Of a stretch of 64,000 bases of DNA, positions 51,846-60,581 are shown one piece after another (positions within the stretch are counted from its first letter, which is position 1; each line of letters opens with the position of its first letter). The position numbers and the translations under genes were made by a program. The notes under the pieces were generated by a model. The model searched no databases, had not been told where the DNA came from, and saw only the letters and a list, made by a program, of their open reading frames with translations. The stretch comes from Proteiniphilum acetatigenes DSM 18083 (GTDB lineage: Bacteria; Bacteroidota; Bacteroidia; Bacteroidales; Dysgonomonadaceae): NCBI RefSeq assembly GCF_000380985.1, contig NZ_KB905692.1, positions 62,001 to 126,000 of the forward strand, written 5' to 3'.

Positions 51846-54569
51846 ATGAAACACATTTATTTTTTAATTGGACTTACCCTGGCCATATTCATGGCCGGAT
51901 GTCAGGGAACAATGGTCAAAGTGGATTCCCTGAAGGTAGAAATGCAGGAGAATCCCCAGGGAGTAAGCACATCGACGCCCCGATTCTCATGGCAGATCAC
52001 CTCTAACCAACCTGACTTGCAGCAGGAAAGCTATCAGATTCAGGTGGCCGGATCGGAGCAGGATCTGGAAAAAGGAAACAACTTGTTATGGGATTCGGGA
52101 ATCGTTACTAGTGATGTATCGATTCTTATCCCTTATACGGGAGAAACACTTTCTCCGAAAGAAGTATATTACTGGCGGGTAAAAGTAACTACCAATCAGG
52201 GAGAAACAGCCTGGAGTAAGATCAACCACTGGGCTATGGCCCTGCCGGACATTGCCGGCTGGCAGGCCAAATGGATTGGCGAAAATGCGCTTTCAAATCC
52301 GGGTGAAACAGATAAAGGAAATACCCGTCTGGCTGCCCGTTATCTGCGAAAACCTTTCGACAGTAAACAGAAGGTAAAACGTGCAGTGCTTTACATCTCC
52401 GGGCAAGGCGCCTATGAGGCTTATATAAATGGAAAGCGAGTATCGGATGACGTTCTTGCCCCCACGGTTTCATGGTATCCTGAAAAAGTGTATTACAACG
52501 TATATGATGTTACTTCCCTGATTCAAAGAGATAGTAATCTATTGGGAGTAAAATTAGGTAACGGTCGCTATTTCGGTATGCGTGAATCTCCAACCCAGGT
52601 ATTCGGTTTGCCTCGACTACTGGCACAACTGGAAATTGAGTACAGTGACGGTTCAACAGATGTTATTGTCAGCGATGAATCCTGGAAAGTCACCTCCAGG
52701 GGCCCCATCATCGCCAATAACGAATTCGACGGAGAAGAATATGATGCCCGGATGGAGCTTCCCGGATGGGATAAGATCAGTTACGACGATACTACATGGA
52801 AACAGGTCGATATAATGTCTTCACCCGGAGGGACACTTACCGCACAACCCAATCCGAATATCCGCGTACAGGAAGAACTGACACCGGTAGCTATCACAAA
52901 ACTGACCGACGGGAAATTTATTCTGGATATGGGACAGAATATGGTAGGCTGGATAAAGATCAACAGGTTAAATGGGAAAAAGGATCAGCCCGTTACAATG
53001 CGGTTTGCAGAAATGCTCAATCCCGACGGGACACTCTATATGGCAAATCTCAGGGGTGCCAAGGTTACCGATATCTATACCCCCGCGGAAGACGGGGAAT
53101 TCAGCTGGGAACCCTCCTTCGTTTATCACGGATTCCGGTTCGTGGAAATCTCGGGGCTGGATCATCAACCGGCACTATCTGACTTCACCGGCAGGGTTAT
53201 TTATGACCAAATGGAAACGACCGGTCAATTTGAAACATCCGACGAAATCATCAACCAAATATTCAAAAATGCCTATTGGGGTATCCGCGGAAACTACAGG
53301 GGTATGCCCACCGACTGTCCACAGCGTGACGAACGTCAGGGCTGGCTGGGCGACCGTGCGACCGGCTGCTTCGGAGAGGCGTTCGTGTTTGACAATGCCC
53401 TGCTCTACAGCAAATGGTTGCAGGACATCGAAGACTCCCAAAGCCCGGAGGGAAGCATTTCGGTGGTCTCCCCGCGGTACTGGACAATCTACAACGACGA
53501 CGTGACCTGGCCGGCCGCCTATTTCTACGGAACTAAGATGCTCTGGCAACAGTATGGAGATACGGAGCCGGTAAAAAGACACTATCCGTCCATGAAACGC
53601 TATCTGGAACGCATTCAACAGGTATCGATGCAGGATTATATCCTCACCAAAGATACATACGGCGACTGGTGCATGCCGCCCGAATCGCAGGAACTCATCC
53701 ACTCGCAAGACCCCACCAGGAAAACCGCCGGAGCAGTACTCAGTACCACCATGTATTACAGTCTGTTGGATCTGATGAGCGAATTTGCCCTGCTCACCGG
53801 AAATGAGAAAGATATAGCCGGATACCGGGAGCTGGCATCAAAAATCAAAGAAGCATATAATGCCCGTTTTTTCAATACCGATTCAGCTTTGTATGACAAT
53901 AATACCGTCACAGCCAATATACTTTCGCTTCGTTTGGGATTGGTTCCTGAAGGATATGAGCAAAAGGTATTCGACAATATCGTACGCAAGACAGAGGTGG
54001 ATTTCAACGGTCATGTTAGCACAGGAGTATTGGGAATCCAGCACCTGATGCGCGGTCTGACGGAACAGGGAAATGTAGATCTGGCCTACAGGATCGCCAC
54101 CAACCATACCTATCCCAGTTGGGGATACATGATTGAAAAAGGGGCGACCACCATCTGGGAACTGTGGAACGGAGATACGGCCGATCCGGCAATGAATTCC
54201 GCGAATCACGTGATGTTACTGGGCGATCTGCTTATCTGGTTTTATGAGGATCTGGCAGGGATCAAAAACCACCCGGAAAGTACGGCTTATAAAAAACTGC
54301 TGATGGAGCCGAAATTCCCCGAAGGATTATCGCATGTAAAAGCCTCCTATAAATCGGTTTACGGAGAAATTAAAAGCGAATGGGAGAAAGAAAACGGAAT
54401 ATTCCATTGGGATATCACCATTCCCGGAAACAGTTCGGCCATCATCAGGTTGCCAAAGGACCTGAATGTGTCGACACCAACAGGGAAGGGTATAAGGAAT
54501 GTTATGGAAACCGAAAGTGGAATTGAGATAGAATTAGGTTCCGGAAGTTACCGGCTCTCAAGTATATAA
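51846..54569 (+). CDS. GH78 alpha-L-rhamnosidase, lipoprotein
   Basis: The 907-residue product has a classic lipobox (FMAGC, Cys19). GH78 domains are complete: Ig-like (PRFSWQITSNQPDLQQESYQ), jelly-roll (LYISGQGAYEAYINGKRVSD), sandwich, barrel, C-terminal beta domain. The acid motif is the full consensus DCPQRDERQGWLGD from Asp490, with Glu496 as general acid; the second is Glu772 in TTIWELWNGD. This is the closest of the five to well-studied bacterial GH78 enzymes. It is the last GH78 in the row and is followed by a 460-bp gap with a strong hairpin. Confidence 0.94.
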   Translation: MKHIYFLIGLTLAIFMAGCQGTMVKVDSLKVEMQENPQGVSTSTPRFSWQITSNQPDLQQESYQIQVAGSEQDLEKGNNLLWDSGIVTSDVSILIPYTGETLSPKEVYYWRVKVTTNQGETAWSKINHWAMALPDIAGWQAKWIGENALSNPGETDKGNTRLAARYLRKPFDSKQKVKRAVLYISGQGAYEAYINGKRVSDDVLAPTVSWYPEKVYYNVYDVTSLIQRDSNLLGVKLGNGRYFGMRESPTQVFGLPRLLAQLEIEYSDGSTDVIVSDESWKVTSRGPIIANNEFDGEEYDARMELPGWDKISYDDTTWKQVDIMSSPGGTLTAQPNPNIRVQEELTPVAITKLTDGKFILDMGQNMVGWIKINRLNGKKDQPVTMRFAEMLNPDGTLYMANLRGAKVTDIYTPAEDGEFSWEPSFVYHGFRFVEISGLDHQPALSDFTGRVIYDQMETTGQFETSDEIINQIFKNAYWGIRGNYRGMPTDCPQRDERQGWLGDRATGCFGEAFVFDNALLYSKWLQDIEDSQSPEGSISVVSPRYWTIYNDDVTWPAAYFYGTKMLWQQYGDTEPVKRHYPSMKRYLERIQQVSMQDYILTKDTYGDWCMPPESQELIHSQDPTRKTAGAVLSTTMYYSLLDLMSEFALLTGNEKDIAGYRELASKIKEAYNARFFNTDSALYDNNTVTANILSLRLGLVPEGYEQKVFDNIVRKTEVDFNGHVSTGVLGIQHLMRGLTEQGNVDLAYRIATNHTYPSWGYMIEKGATTIWELWNGDTADPAMNSANHVMLLGDLLIWFYEDLAGIKNHPESTAYKKLLMEPKFPEGLSHVKASYKSVYGEIKSEWEKENGIFHWDITIPGNSSAIIRLPKDLNVSTPTGKGIRNVMETESGIEIELGSGSYRLSSI

Positions 54570-55029
54570 ATTGATTTAATGATTTGACTGTGTTAGCTAA
54601 ATCAATTCATAATTGATGGGATGAAATGACTAAATTTTCATTTGTTCATTTTTAGTTTCTCACTCTTGGTTTTTAGTTTTCCCGTCGTCTCCATTTAGAA
54701 TTGATATAAATTACCGGAAGGGGTAAACTGTTTTGATTTTTTTGGTTAAAACAGTTGCCCCTTTCTCTGTATTCCCTAAATTTGCACTGTTATTCTCTTT
54801 TATCTGATTAACAGATAGATTTATATATGTATGCCCGCCCGGGCAGGTTGTCTTTTTTCGCCGTAAAGTATTTAGATACGGTGTTTGAGTATTATTCGGA
54901 TTATTTGCTTCGCGTAATTTGTTTCCCTTATCGTAAATTATTGACTTCATTGCTGATTATTTAATTCTATTTAAACCACCATCTTTACCCTGGTAAGATG
55001 AATTTAAAAATCCACCAAATTTACTCATC
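54570..55029. other. 460-bp intergenic region after the GH78 cluster
   Basis: It contains AT-rich low-complexity sequence (54570-54680), the large hairpin at 54718-54763 and a small GC hairpin TGCCCG-CC-CGGGCA at 54832-54845. A 79-codon minus-strand frame at 54711-54950 crosses the hairpin and shows no recognisable family, so I do not call it. No clear -7 box for the gene at 55030 was found. Confidence 0.5.
54718..54763 (+). terminator. Large hairpin after the GH78 operon
   Basis: AACTGTTTT (54726-54734) pairs with AAAACAGTT (54748-54756), extended outward by AAGGGG (54718-54723) with CCCCTT (54758-54763) after a small bulge; the loop is 13 nt and T-rich. It is a likely end point for the four-GH78 transcript and is followed by TTCTCTGT, not a pure T run. 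Confidence 0.55.
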
Positions 55030-56331
55030 ATGAAAGTAAAAAACAATGACCGGGCTTTTTTCAGGCTCGTATTATCATTACTCTGCATCATTCTTTATTC
55101 GTGTGAAGGAGAAACGATAGAGCCCGATAAGGCCGGAAGATCCCTTCAACTACATGCGGAAATAGACGGATTAAAAACCCGTGCCGCCAATGCCTCGTGG
55201 GAACCGGATGATGCCATCGGGATCTATATGGTAAAGGCAGGCACAACTCTCAATTCATCAGCCATCAAAAAGAATGCAAAGTATGTGACTTCCGGTTCCT
55301 CATCCTTCGGGCCGGCCGATGACGCGGATGAGATCATTTTCCCTTTCAATGGTTCAAGTGTCGATTTTATAAGCTATTACCCTTATAATGAAAATATTAA
55401 CGATTTACCGTATCCTGTTGATCTGACTGATCAGTCGGAACAGGCAGGTATAGACCTGATGTATTCTGACAACGCCAAAGGGTCTAACTCGAAAAATCCG
55501 AATGTACGAATGCAGTTCTCACACCAGTTATCCAAGATTGTGCTGAATATCGTCCATGGCAAGTTGTTCGATTTAAGCGACCTGTCGGTGATCATCTCTA
55601 ACACCGGCACTTATGCTTCGTTCGACCTGGCTACAGGTACTCTTTCCGCAGCAACGGCTTACGGGGATATAGCGTTGAGAGTGGATACCGATGGATCGAC
55701 TGCCGAGGCGATACTGCTGCCTGCAGGAGACATATCGGGGATGGATCTGTGGTTTATTATCGGGGAGGATACAGAAGTGTATAAATTCCCTTTGGCTGAT
55801 GCCCTTGAGATCGACGCTTTCGAAAAATCTACCAAATACACCTACAATGTCACGCTGTTCACGGATGAAACCGTGGCGATCACCGATGGTAATATTACCG
55901 GCTGGACGGATGGTCCGTCGGAAAATGTAAAGGCTGAGCGGACAGAGGAGGATCCTCCCCTTATCAAAGGATCGAAGAAAAGCCCTTATACCGTGGCGGA
56001 AGCACAAGTTAATCAAGGCAAAACAGATGTATGGGTAGAAGGTTTTATTGTGGGGTCATTTGCAGGTACGATTAATAATTTTTTCCCGGGAAATACAGGT
56101 ACATCGACTACCAATATCGCTATCGCAGATACCCAGGATGAGACCAATATTGATAAAATGATTCCAGTCAATTTATCAGAAGCAGCATCCGCCGTGAGAA
56201 ACGCCCTGAATATTCCTGATAACCCCGGAAACGTAAATAGAAAAGTGAAGATAAGAGGAAATCTGGAGAATTATTTTAGCGCGCCCGGCTTAAGGAATCC
56301 TAAAGAATATCAGTTCATTGATCCCGAATAA
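55030..56331 (+). CDS. Fimbrillin-family lipoprotein with C-terminal DUF6359-like domain
   Basis: The 433-residue product has its lipobox Cys at about residue 23 (IILYSC). Residues about 35-300 resemble fimbrillin/Mfa-like proteins: LKTRAANASWEPDDAIGIYM, FISYYPYN and MQFSHQLSKIVLNI are typical. Residues about 310-430 (KSPYTVAEAQVNQGKTDVWVEGFIVG) look like a DUF6359 OB-type domain, found at the C-terminus of many Bacteroidales surface proteins. It could be a pilus-like or surface adhesin subunit. It follows the GH78 cluster but is separated by a terminator-like hairpin, so it may be independent. A 14-bp hairpin follows its stop. Confidence 0.8.
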   Translation: MKVKNNDRAFFRLVLSLLCIILYSCEGETIEPDKAGRSLQLHAEIDGLKTRAANASWEPDDAIGIYMVKAGTTLNSSAIKKNAKYVTSGSSSFGPADDADEIIFPFNGSSVDFISYYPYNENINDLPYPVDLTDQSEQAGIDLMYSDNAKGSNSKNPNVRMQFSHQLSKIVLNIVHGKLFDLSDLSVIISNTGTYASFDLATGTLSAATAYGDIALRVDTDGSTAEAILLPAGDISGMDLWFIIGEDTEVYKFPLADALEIDAFEKSTKYTYNVTLFTDETVAITDGNITGWTDGPSENVKAERTEEDPPLIKGSKKSPYTVAEAQVNQGKTDVWVEGFIVGSFAGTINNFFPGNTGTSTTNIAIADTQDETNIDKMIPVNLSEAASAVRNALNIPDNPGNVNRKVKIRGNLENYFSAPGLRNPKEYQFIDPE

Positions 56332-56339
56332 TGGATAAA

Positions 56340-56387
56340 CCCCAGTCCAATTCTTGCGAAGATGGCGCAAGAATTGGACAGCCGGGG
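56340..56387 (+). terminator. Strong hairpin after the fimbrillin-like gene
   Basis: A perfect 14-bp stem (56345-56358 with 56366-56379, arms GTCCAATTCTTGCG and its complement) closes a 7-nt loop. Outer CCCC (56340-56343) can pair with GGGG (56384-56387). It starts 9 bp after the stop codon and is probably the transcription terminator. Confidence 0.8.
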
Positions 56388-56455
56388 GAACTCCTAAAAA
56401 TAAACATTAAAATCTTTTATTGAAAAGCAATTATAAGACAAAAAATAACAAAGAC

Positions 56456-56510
56456 TTTAAACTCCTTCCACATGAGAAATACCCGTGCAATGGCATTCGC
56501 TCCTACCGGA
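56456..56510 (-). pseudogene. Fragment of an SGNH-esterase gene 3' end
   Basis: Read on the minus strand, this encodes VGANAIARVFLMWKEFK, nearly the C-terminus of the SGNH esterase at 58168-58869 (VENAIARALLMWKEFK). DNA identity is high over about 50 bp; the stop codon is replaced and the upstream part of the gene is absent. It is a relic of a duplicated or rearranged esterase gene on the other side of the permease gene. Confidence 0.75.
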
Positions 56511-56605
56511 TGATTCCACAATTCTGACAAATATCAATTAGCACCATTTTCGCATACAAAACTTTCATTTTATCATACTTATACCGTTATAAAACCAAAA
56601 AAGAT

Positions 56606-56613
56606 TATTTTTG
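56606..56613 (+). promoter_or_regulatory. -7 box of the APC permease gene
   Basis: TATTTTTG matches TAnnTTTG. It lies 61 bp upstream of the ATG at 56675, which supports that start over an in-frame TTG at 56630 close to the predicted transcription start. Confidence 0.5.
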
Positions 56614-56674
56614 CAATTTATATAAACTTTTGCAAGAGAACAATCTGTATTGTTCTTTTATTAATATAGCACCT

Positions 56675-58138
56675 ATGGCTGAAAACTTATTCGTCAGAAA
56701 AGATATTACACAGCTTCAGAAAGAAGTAGAAGGGTCTAACAATCCGTTAAGAAGACACTTAACGGCCACAAACCTGGTTATGCTGGGAGTAGGCGGAGTA
56801 ATAGGCGCCGGCATTTTCGTATTAACGGGAACAGCCGCTGCTTTACATGCAGGACCGGCCATATCCGTAGCATTCATTGTCTCGGCATTCGGATGCCTGT
56901 TGGCCGGACTCTGCTATGCTGAATTCGCCTCGATGATCCCTGTTTCGGGTAGCGCGTATACGTATGGTTATGCAACGATGGGCGAATTTGTGGCGTGGAT
57001 CATCGGTTGGGATTTGATTCTGGAATACCTCTTCGGCGCTTCAGCAGTAGCTGTCGGTTGGTCGGGATACATCGTCAGTTTTTTTGCCGACTTTGACATT
57101 CATTTACCATCGGTAATTTGTGAAAGCCCATTCGCTTACGGCTCTTCGGGCTTATATGCAACCGGCGCCATCATTAATTTCCCAGCCGTTTTCATTATTA
57201 CGGTCATAACAACTTTATTGGTGATGGGAATAAAAGAATCCGCAAAATTCAACAATATCATTGTAATGGTGAAAGTGATTGTTATTTTGCTATTTATTGG
57301 ATTCGGACTATCGCATATTCATGTGGAGAACTGGCAACCCTTTATCCCTGAAAATACCGGTACATGGGGAGAGTATGGATGGTCCGGCATTCTGGCAGGA
57401 GCTGCCGTGGTTTTCTTTGCTTACGTCGGATTCGACGCCGTATCCACTACATCGCAGGAAGCAATCAATCCAAAACGGGACATGCCTGTGGGGATTCTCG
57501 GAACATTGGTGATATGCACCATTTTATATATGGGAGTAGGATTGGTACTCACCGGTATTGTCAACTATAAGGAACTGAACGTAGCTGCTCCTATCGCTCT
57601 GGCGATTGATCATGCGGGAGAAGAGTTATTCTGGTTGCGTCCCATTATTAAAATCGGTGCGATTGCAGGATTAAGTTCCGTGATACTGGTATTGCTACTC
57701 GGACAATCGCGCGTATTCTACACGATGGCCAAAGATGGGCTGCTCTGGAAAAGCTTTTCAAAAACACATCCCAGATTCAGAACGCCTCATATTACCACTA
57801 TTGTTATCGGAATAACCGCCGGATTAATTGCAGGATTATTTCCCATTGAAATGCTCGGGCACATGGTTTCTATCGGAACTTTACTGGCATTTATCATCGT
57901 ATGCATAGGTATTATCATCCTGCGAAAAAAGGAACCGGACCTCCCCCGCGCCTTCAAAACGCCCTGGGTTCCTTTTATTCCGATCTTAGGGACCGTATGC
58001 TGTCTTGCTCTGATGGCCTCATTACCGTTAGACGCATGGTTGCGGTTAATCGGATGGATGGTAATCGGGATCATGATCTATTTTCTGTACGGACGACGCC
58101 ATAGCCGTGCAAGGAAAGCATTGAAAGAGAGAAAATGA
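56675..58138 (+). CDS. APC-superfamily amino-acid permease (cationic amino-acid transporter type)
   Basis: The product has 487 residues from ATG 56675. About 12-13 membrane segments are visible. The N-terminal cytoplasmic region (ITQLQKEVEGSNNPLRRHLT) leads into the APC signature LVMLGVGGVIGAGIFVLTGT in TM1. Further conserved parts are AEFASMIPVSGSAYTYGYAT and VVFFAYVGFDAVSTTSQEAI. This resembles the YfnA/CAT branch of amino-acid permeases. It has its own promoter and shows no functional link to the glycan genes. It is convergent with the SGNH esterase, with 29 bp between the two stops. Confidence 0.9.
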   Translation: MAENLFVRKDITQLQKEVEGSNNPLRRHLTATNLVMLGVGGVIGAGIFVLTGTAAALHAGPAISVAFIVSAFGCLLAGLCYAEFASMIPVSGSAYTYGYATMGEFVAWIIGWDLILEYLFGASAVAVGWSGYIVSFFADFDIHLPSVICESPFAYGSSGLYATGAIINFPAVFIITVITTLLVMGIKESAKFNNIIVMVKVIVILLFIGFGLSHIHVENWQPFIPENTGTWGEYGWSGILAGAAVVFFAYVGFDAVSTTSQEAINPKRDMPVGILGTLVICTILYMGVGLVLTGIVNYKELNVAAPIALAIDHAGEELFWLRPIIKIGAIAGLSSVILVLLLGQSRVFYTMAKDGLLWKSFSKTHPRFRTPHITTIVIGITAGLIAGLFPIEMLGHMVSIGTLLAFIIVCIGIIILRKKEPDLPRAFKTPWVPFIPILGTVCCLALMASLPLDAWLRLIGWMVIGIMIYFLYGRRHSRARKALKERK

Positions 58139-58167
58139 CTTTGACGGAGATGGGACAGCCTGCAAAG

Positions 58168-58869
58168 CTATTTAAACTCCTTCCACATGAGAAGTGCCCG
58201 GGCAATGGCATTCTCTACCAAAGGCCCCATAATGGCATATCCCTCCTTGTTTGGATGGACACCGTCTTCCGACAGTTCTTTAGGCAGACCATCCCGCTCA
58301 TCGGTCATGGCAGAGAAGAAATCGCAATAGACAGCCCCCCGTGTGCCGGCATACTGCTTAATACGTTTGTTTAATTCCACAATTTTAGGAGCCGGCTCCA
58401 AACCGGGGCGCCAGGGATAGTCGTATGCAGGGAGAACCGAACACAACACCACCTGTATGCCATGCGCCTGTGCCAATTCCGTCATAGAATGGATATTGTC
58501 TTCGATCATTTCCAGTGTCGACGGGCCTGTATTACCGGCAATATCATTTGTTCCGGCCAGGATCACCACCACTTTAGGCCATAACTTAAGTACATCCTGA
58601 CGGAAACGGAGCAACATCTGCGGTGTAGTCTGTCCACTAATCCCCCGGTTGATATAGGGACGACCCTCAAAAAATTCAGGTACCTTTTCTTTCCAACCCT
58701 GTGTAATGGAATTACCCATAAAGACCACCCGATCATCACATGTTTTCGCGGGTCCCAGCTTCGCATTATCTTCCCTGAACCGATCCAGGTTCGCCCAGTC
58801 CTGAGCTTCTGCACACAATATACCATTCATCACAAATACCAATGCAAGAAACAATTTTTTTACATTCAT
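58168..58869 (-). CDS. Secreted SGNH/GDSL-type esterase
   Basis: The 233-residue protein has a signal peptide cleaved near CAEAQ (residue 23). All four SGNH blocks are present: MGNSITQGW with nucleophile Ser54, RGISGQTT (Gly), LAGTNDIAG (Asn), and EDGVHPNKEGY (Asp and His). The family removes acetyl groups from sugars or other small esters. In this setting it could deacetylate rhamnose-rich pectic glycans or O-acetyl sialic acids, but nothing in the sequence decides. It is a single minus-strand gene; a fragment of a second copy lies at 56456-56510. Confidence 0.88.
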   Translation of the reverse strand: MNVKKLFLALVFVMNGILCAEAQDWANLDRFREDNAKLGPAKTCDDRVVFMGNSITQGWKEKVPEFFEGRPYINRGISGQTTPQMLLRFRQDVLKLWPKVVVILAGTNDIAGNTGPSTLEMIEDNIHSMTELAQAHGIQVVLCSVLPAYDYPWRPGLEPAPKIVELNKRIKQYAGTRGAVYCDFFSAMTDERDGLPKELSEDGVHPNKEGYAIMGPLVENAIARALLMWKEFK

Positions 58870-59109
58870 CCTATTTATATTTTTAATTGTATTGAATCCC
58901 GTTTTCGAATGTCAAAAATAGTTATTTAATTGCTGATTCGACACAGGGTTCATCGACTTATTTGAATGATATATCGATTTTAAGACCTAAAAAAAACTAA
59001 AAACACTTTCAACATTACTTTTTCTCTACATTAATCGGTACTTTTGAACGTTTTTGTTAAGCTAAATGAGCAAAGTCAGGCTCGTTTGAATGTTTTCGAT
59101 AAATGGGCA

Positions 59110-59287
59110 CATAGTCAAAACTTGTTTTGACTATGTTGAGCGTAGAACTATTTCGTTAAGTGAGAGCATAGCAAATAAATTTGCTTTGCCGAACGCAAAA
59201 CTGAAAGTTGAGGAGCGAAGGCGACTTAGATAGTCTAAAGGATTTGAAATAGTGCAATAAAATTGAAAACGACTAACTTTGGTGAAA
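59110..59287 (+). repeat. Dispersed repeat element with a 12-bp-stem palindrome
   Basis: It starts with a perfect 12-bp inverted repeat around a 2-nt loop (59110-59135, arms CATAGTCAAAAC and complement), continues TTGAGCGTAGAAC, then about 115 bp with GAGAGCATAGCAAATAAATT and GGAGCGAAGGCGAC, and ends AAAACGACTAACTTTGGTGA. A shorter version is at 827-873 on the opposite strand. It has no coding capacity. Confidence 0.6.
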
Positions 59288-59388
59288 GATTTTTGCGCGG
59301 GATATATAGAGTAAAGAACAAGGAGAGTAAAGAACAAGGAAAGAGATTTTATTTGAGGTGATGATATATTAATCTGCTAACGGGTTAA

Positions 59389-59404
59389 TCCCGACAAGTC
59401 GGGA
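59389..59404. repeat. Palindromic hairpin, TCCCGAC-AA-GTCGGGA
   Basis: A 7-bp perfect stem with a 2-nt loop, related to the hairpin at 9914-9929 with one compensating base-pair change and a different loop. Confidence 0.6.
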
Positions 59405-59471
59405 CAAGTCATGATGATGTGGTAATGCGCATTACGCATGTTGACCGGTAAGAAGATAGTAACGCAATTGT

Positions 59472-60575
59472 ATGAACAAAAAAACGAAAATAATTGTTTT
59501 TGCCTCCATTGCAGTGTTGATCCTGGGGATGGCATTCTTCCCAAAGATCAAGCAATTGTTTACCGGCAGTCAGGATGATGTACCTGTTCAACTCAGTACG
59601 GCCGGTGGCGGTGGCAGATCGGCACTGATGGTGAATGCGACAGTACTGAAACCCCAAACGTTGAACAATATGTTCCGGATCACAGGAATTTTACTGCCGG
59701 ACGAGGAGGTAGACCTTACGTTCGAGTCATCAGGAAAGATCACCAACATCTATTTCCAGGAAGGTTCTTATGTGCAAAAGGGGGCATTGCTGGCAAAGGT
59801 AAATGATGCTCCGTTACAGGCTGAACTCAAAAAACTGGAATCCCAGTTGCCGCTGGCAGAAGACAGATTGTATCGTCAACAGACACTCCTTGAAAAAGAT
59901 GCTATCAGTCAGGAAACATACCAGTCGGTCGCTACCCAGCTAGAAACGTTGAAAGCCGATATTGAGCTGGTCAAAGCACGTATTCAGCAGACCGAATTGC
60001 GGGCTCCCTTCGACGGAATGATCGGCTTGCGACAGGTAAGTGAAGGAGCCTATGCTTCATCTTCAGTCGTAGTCACTACTCTCACAAAAATCTCACCCCT
60101 TAAGATTGAATTTTCTCTTACCCAGAATTTCGTGAATACAATCAAACCGGGAACAGAAATTTATTTCTCGGTAGAAAACGATCTGGAAGTATATAATGCC
60201 ACTGTTTATGCCGTAGAATCACGGTTAGACGTACAAACCCTCAGTCTGTTTGCGCGTGCCCGCTACCCTAATACTGACGGGAAGATGAAACCAGGTCAGT
60301 CAGCCAGCGTCCGGATCAATCTGGATCAGATCGACAATGCCATCGTCATACCAAGCATTTCCAGTATCAAGGAAATGGGGCGCGATATAGCCTATTTGTA
60401 CGACAACGGAATAGCGAGAGAAGTGGAAATCGTTACAGGCATGCGTACATCCTCTTCCGTGGAAGTGATCAGCGGCTTGAGTATAGGCGACACGCTTCTG
60501 ACCACCGGTGTGATGCAATTACGAAACGGAATGCCGGTACAAATCGGTCAAATGGTTGAAAACAGAGCAGATTAA
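59472..60575 (+). CDS. RND efflux periplasmic adaptor (membrane fusion protein)
   Basis: The 367-residue protein has an N-terminal membrane anchor (IIVFASIAVLILGMAFF). The adaptor layout is clear: lipoyl/barrel-sandwich half (VDLTFESSGKITNIYFQEGS), alpha-helical hairpin (about 115-170, LESQLPLAEDRLYRQQTLLE), second lipoyl half (TELRAPFDGMIGLRQVSEGA), beta-barrel (LKIEFSLTQNFVNTIKPGTE) and a membrane-proximal domain. It links the inner-membrane pump, encoded 6 nt downstream, to the TolC-like channel whose gene begins at 63837. The operon is unrelated to the glycan loci except by position. Confidence 0.93.
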   Translation: MNKKTKIIVFASIAVLILGMAFFPKIKQLFTGSQDDVPVQLSTAGGGGRSALMVNATVLKPQTLNNMFRITGILLPDEEVDLTFESSGKITNIYFQEGSYVQKGALLAKVNDAPLQAELKKLESQLPLAEDRLYRQQTLLEKDAISQETYQSVATQLETLKADIELVKARIQQTELRAPFDGMIGLRQVSEGAYASSSVVVTTLTKISPLKIEFSLTQNFVNTIKPGTEIYFSVENDLEVYNATVYAVESRLDVQTLSLFARARYPNTDGKMKPGQSASVRINLDQIDNAIVIPSISSIKEMGRDIAYLYDNGIAREVEIVTGMRTSSSVEVISGLSIGDTLLTTGVMQLRNGMPVQIGQMVENRAD

Positions 60576-60581
60576 TATAAG

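Larger units (their letters stand above)
56332..56674. other. 343-bp intergenic region: terminator, esterase-gene fragment, promoter
   Basis: From left to right it holds a strong hairpin (56340-56387), a 55-bp decayed copy of the SGNH gene 3' end (56456-56510), and the -7 box of the permease gene (56606-56613). Confidence 0.65.
58870..59471. other. 602-bp intergenic region rich in dispersed repeats
   Basis: It separates two divergent genes (SGNH esterase and RND operon). Apart from the repeat at 59110-59287 and the hairpin at 59389-59404 I see no conserved gene. AGTAAAGAACAAGG(A/G) is tandemly duplicated at 59311-59340. A clear -7 box for the efflux operon was not found. Confidence 0.5.

Noticed and set aside
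54711-54950. 79-codon minus-strand frame after the GH78 cluster
   Set aside because: It overlaps a strong hairpin and a GC palindrome, shows no recognisable domain and has no promoter; probably chance.
56549-56613. AraC-type element before the permease gene
   Set aside because: TTATCA at 56570 lies at about the right distance from the -7 box, but the first half-site and CTTAG are missing.
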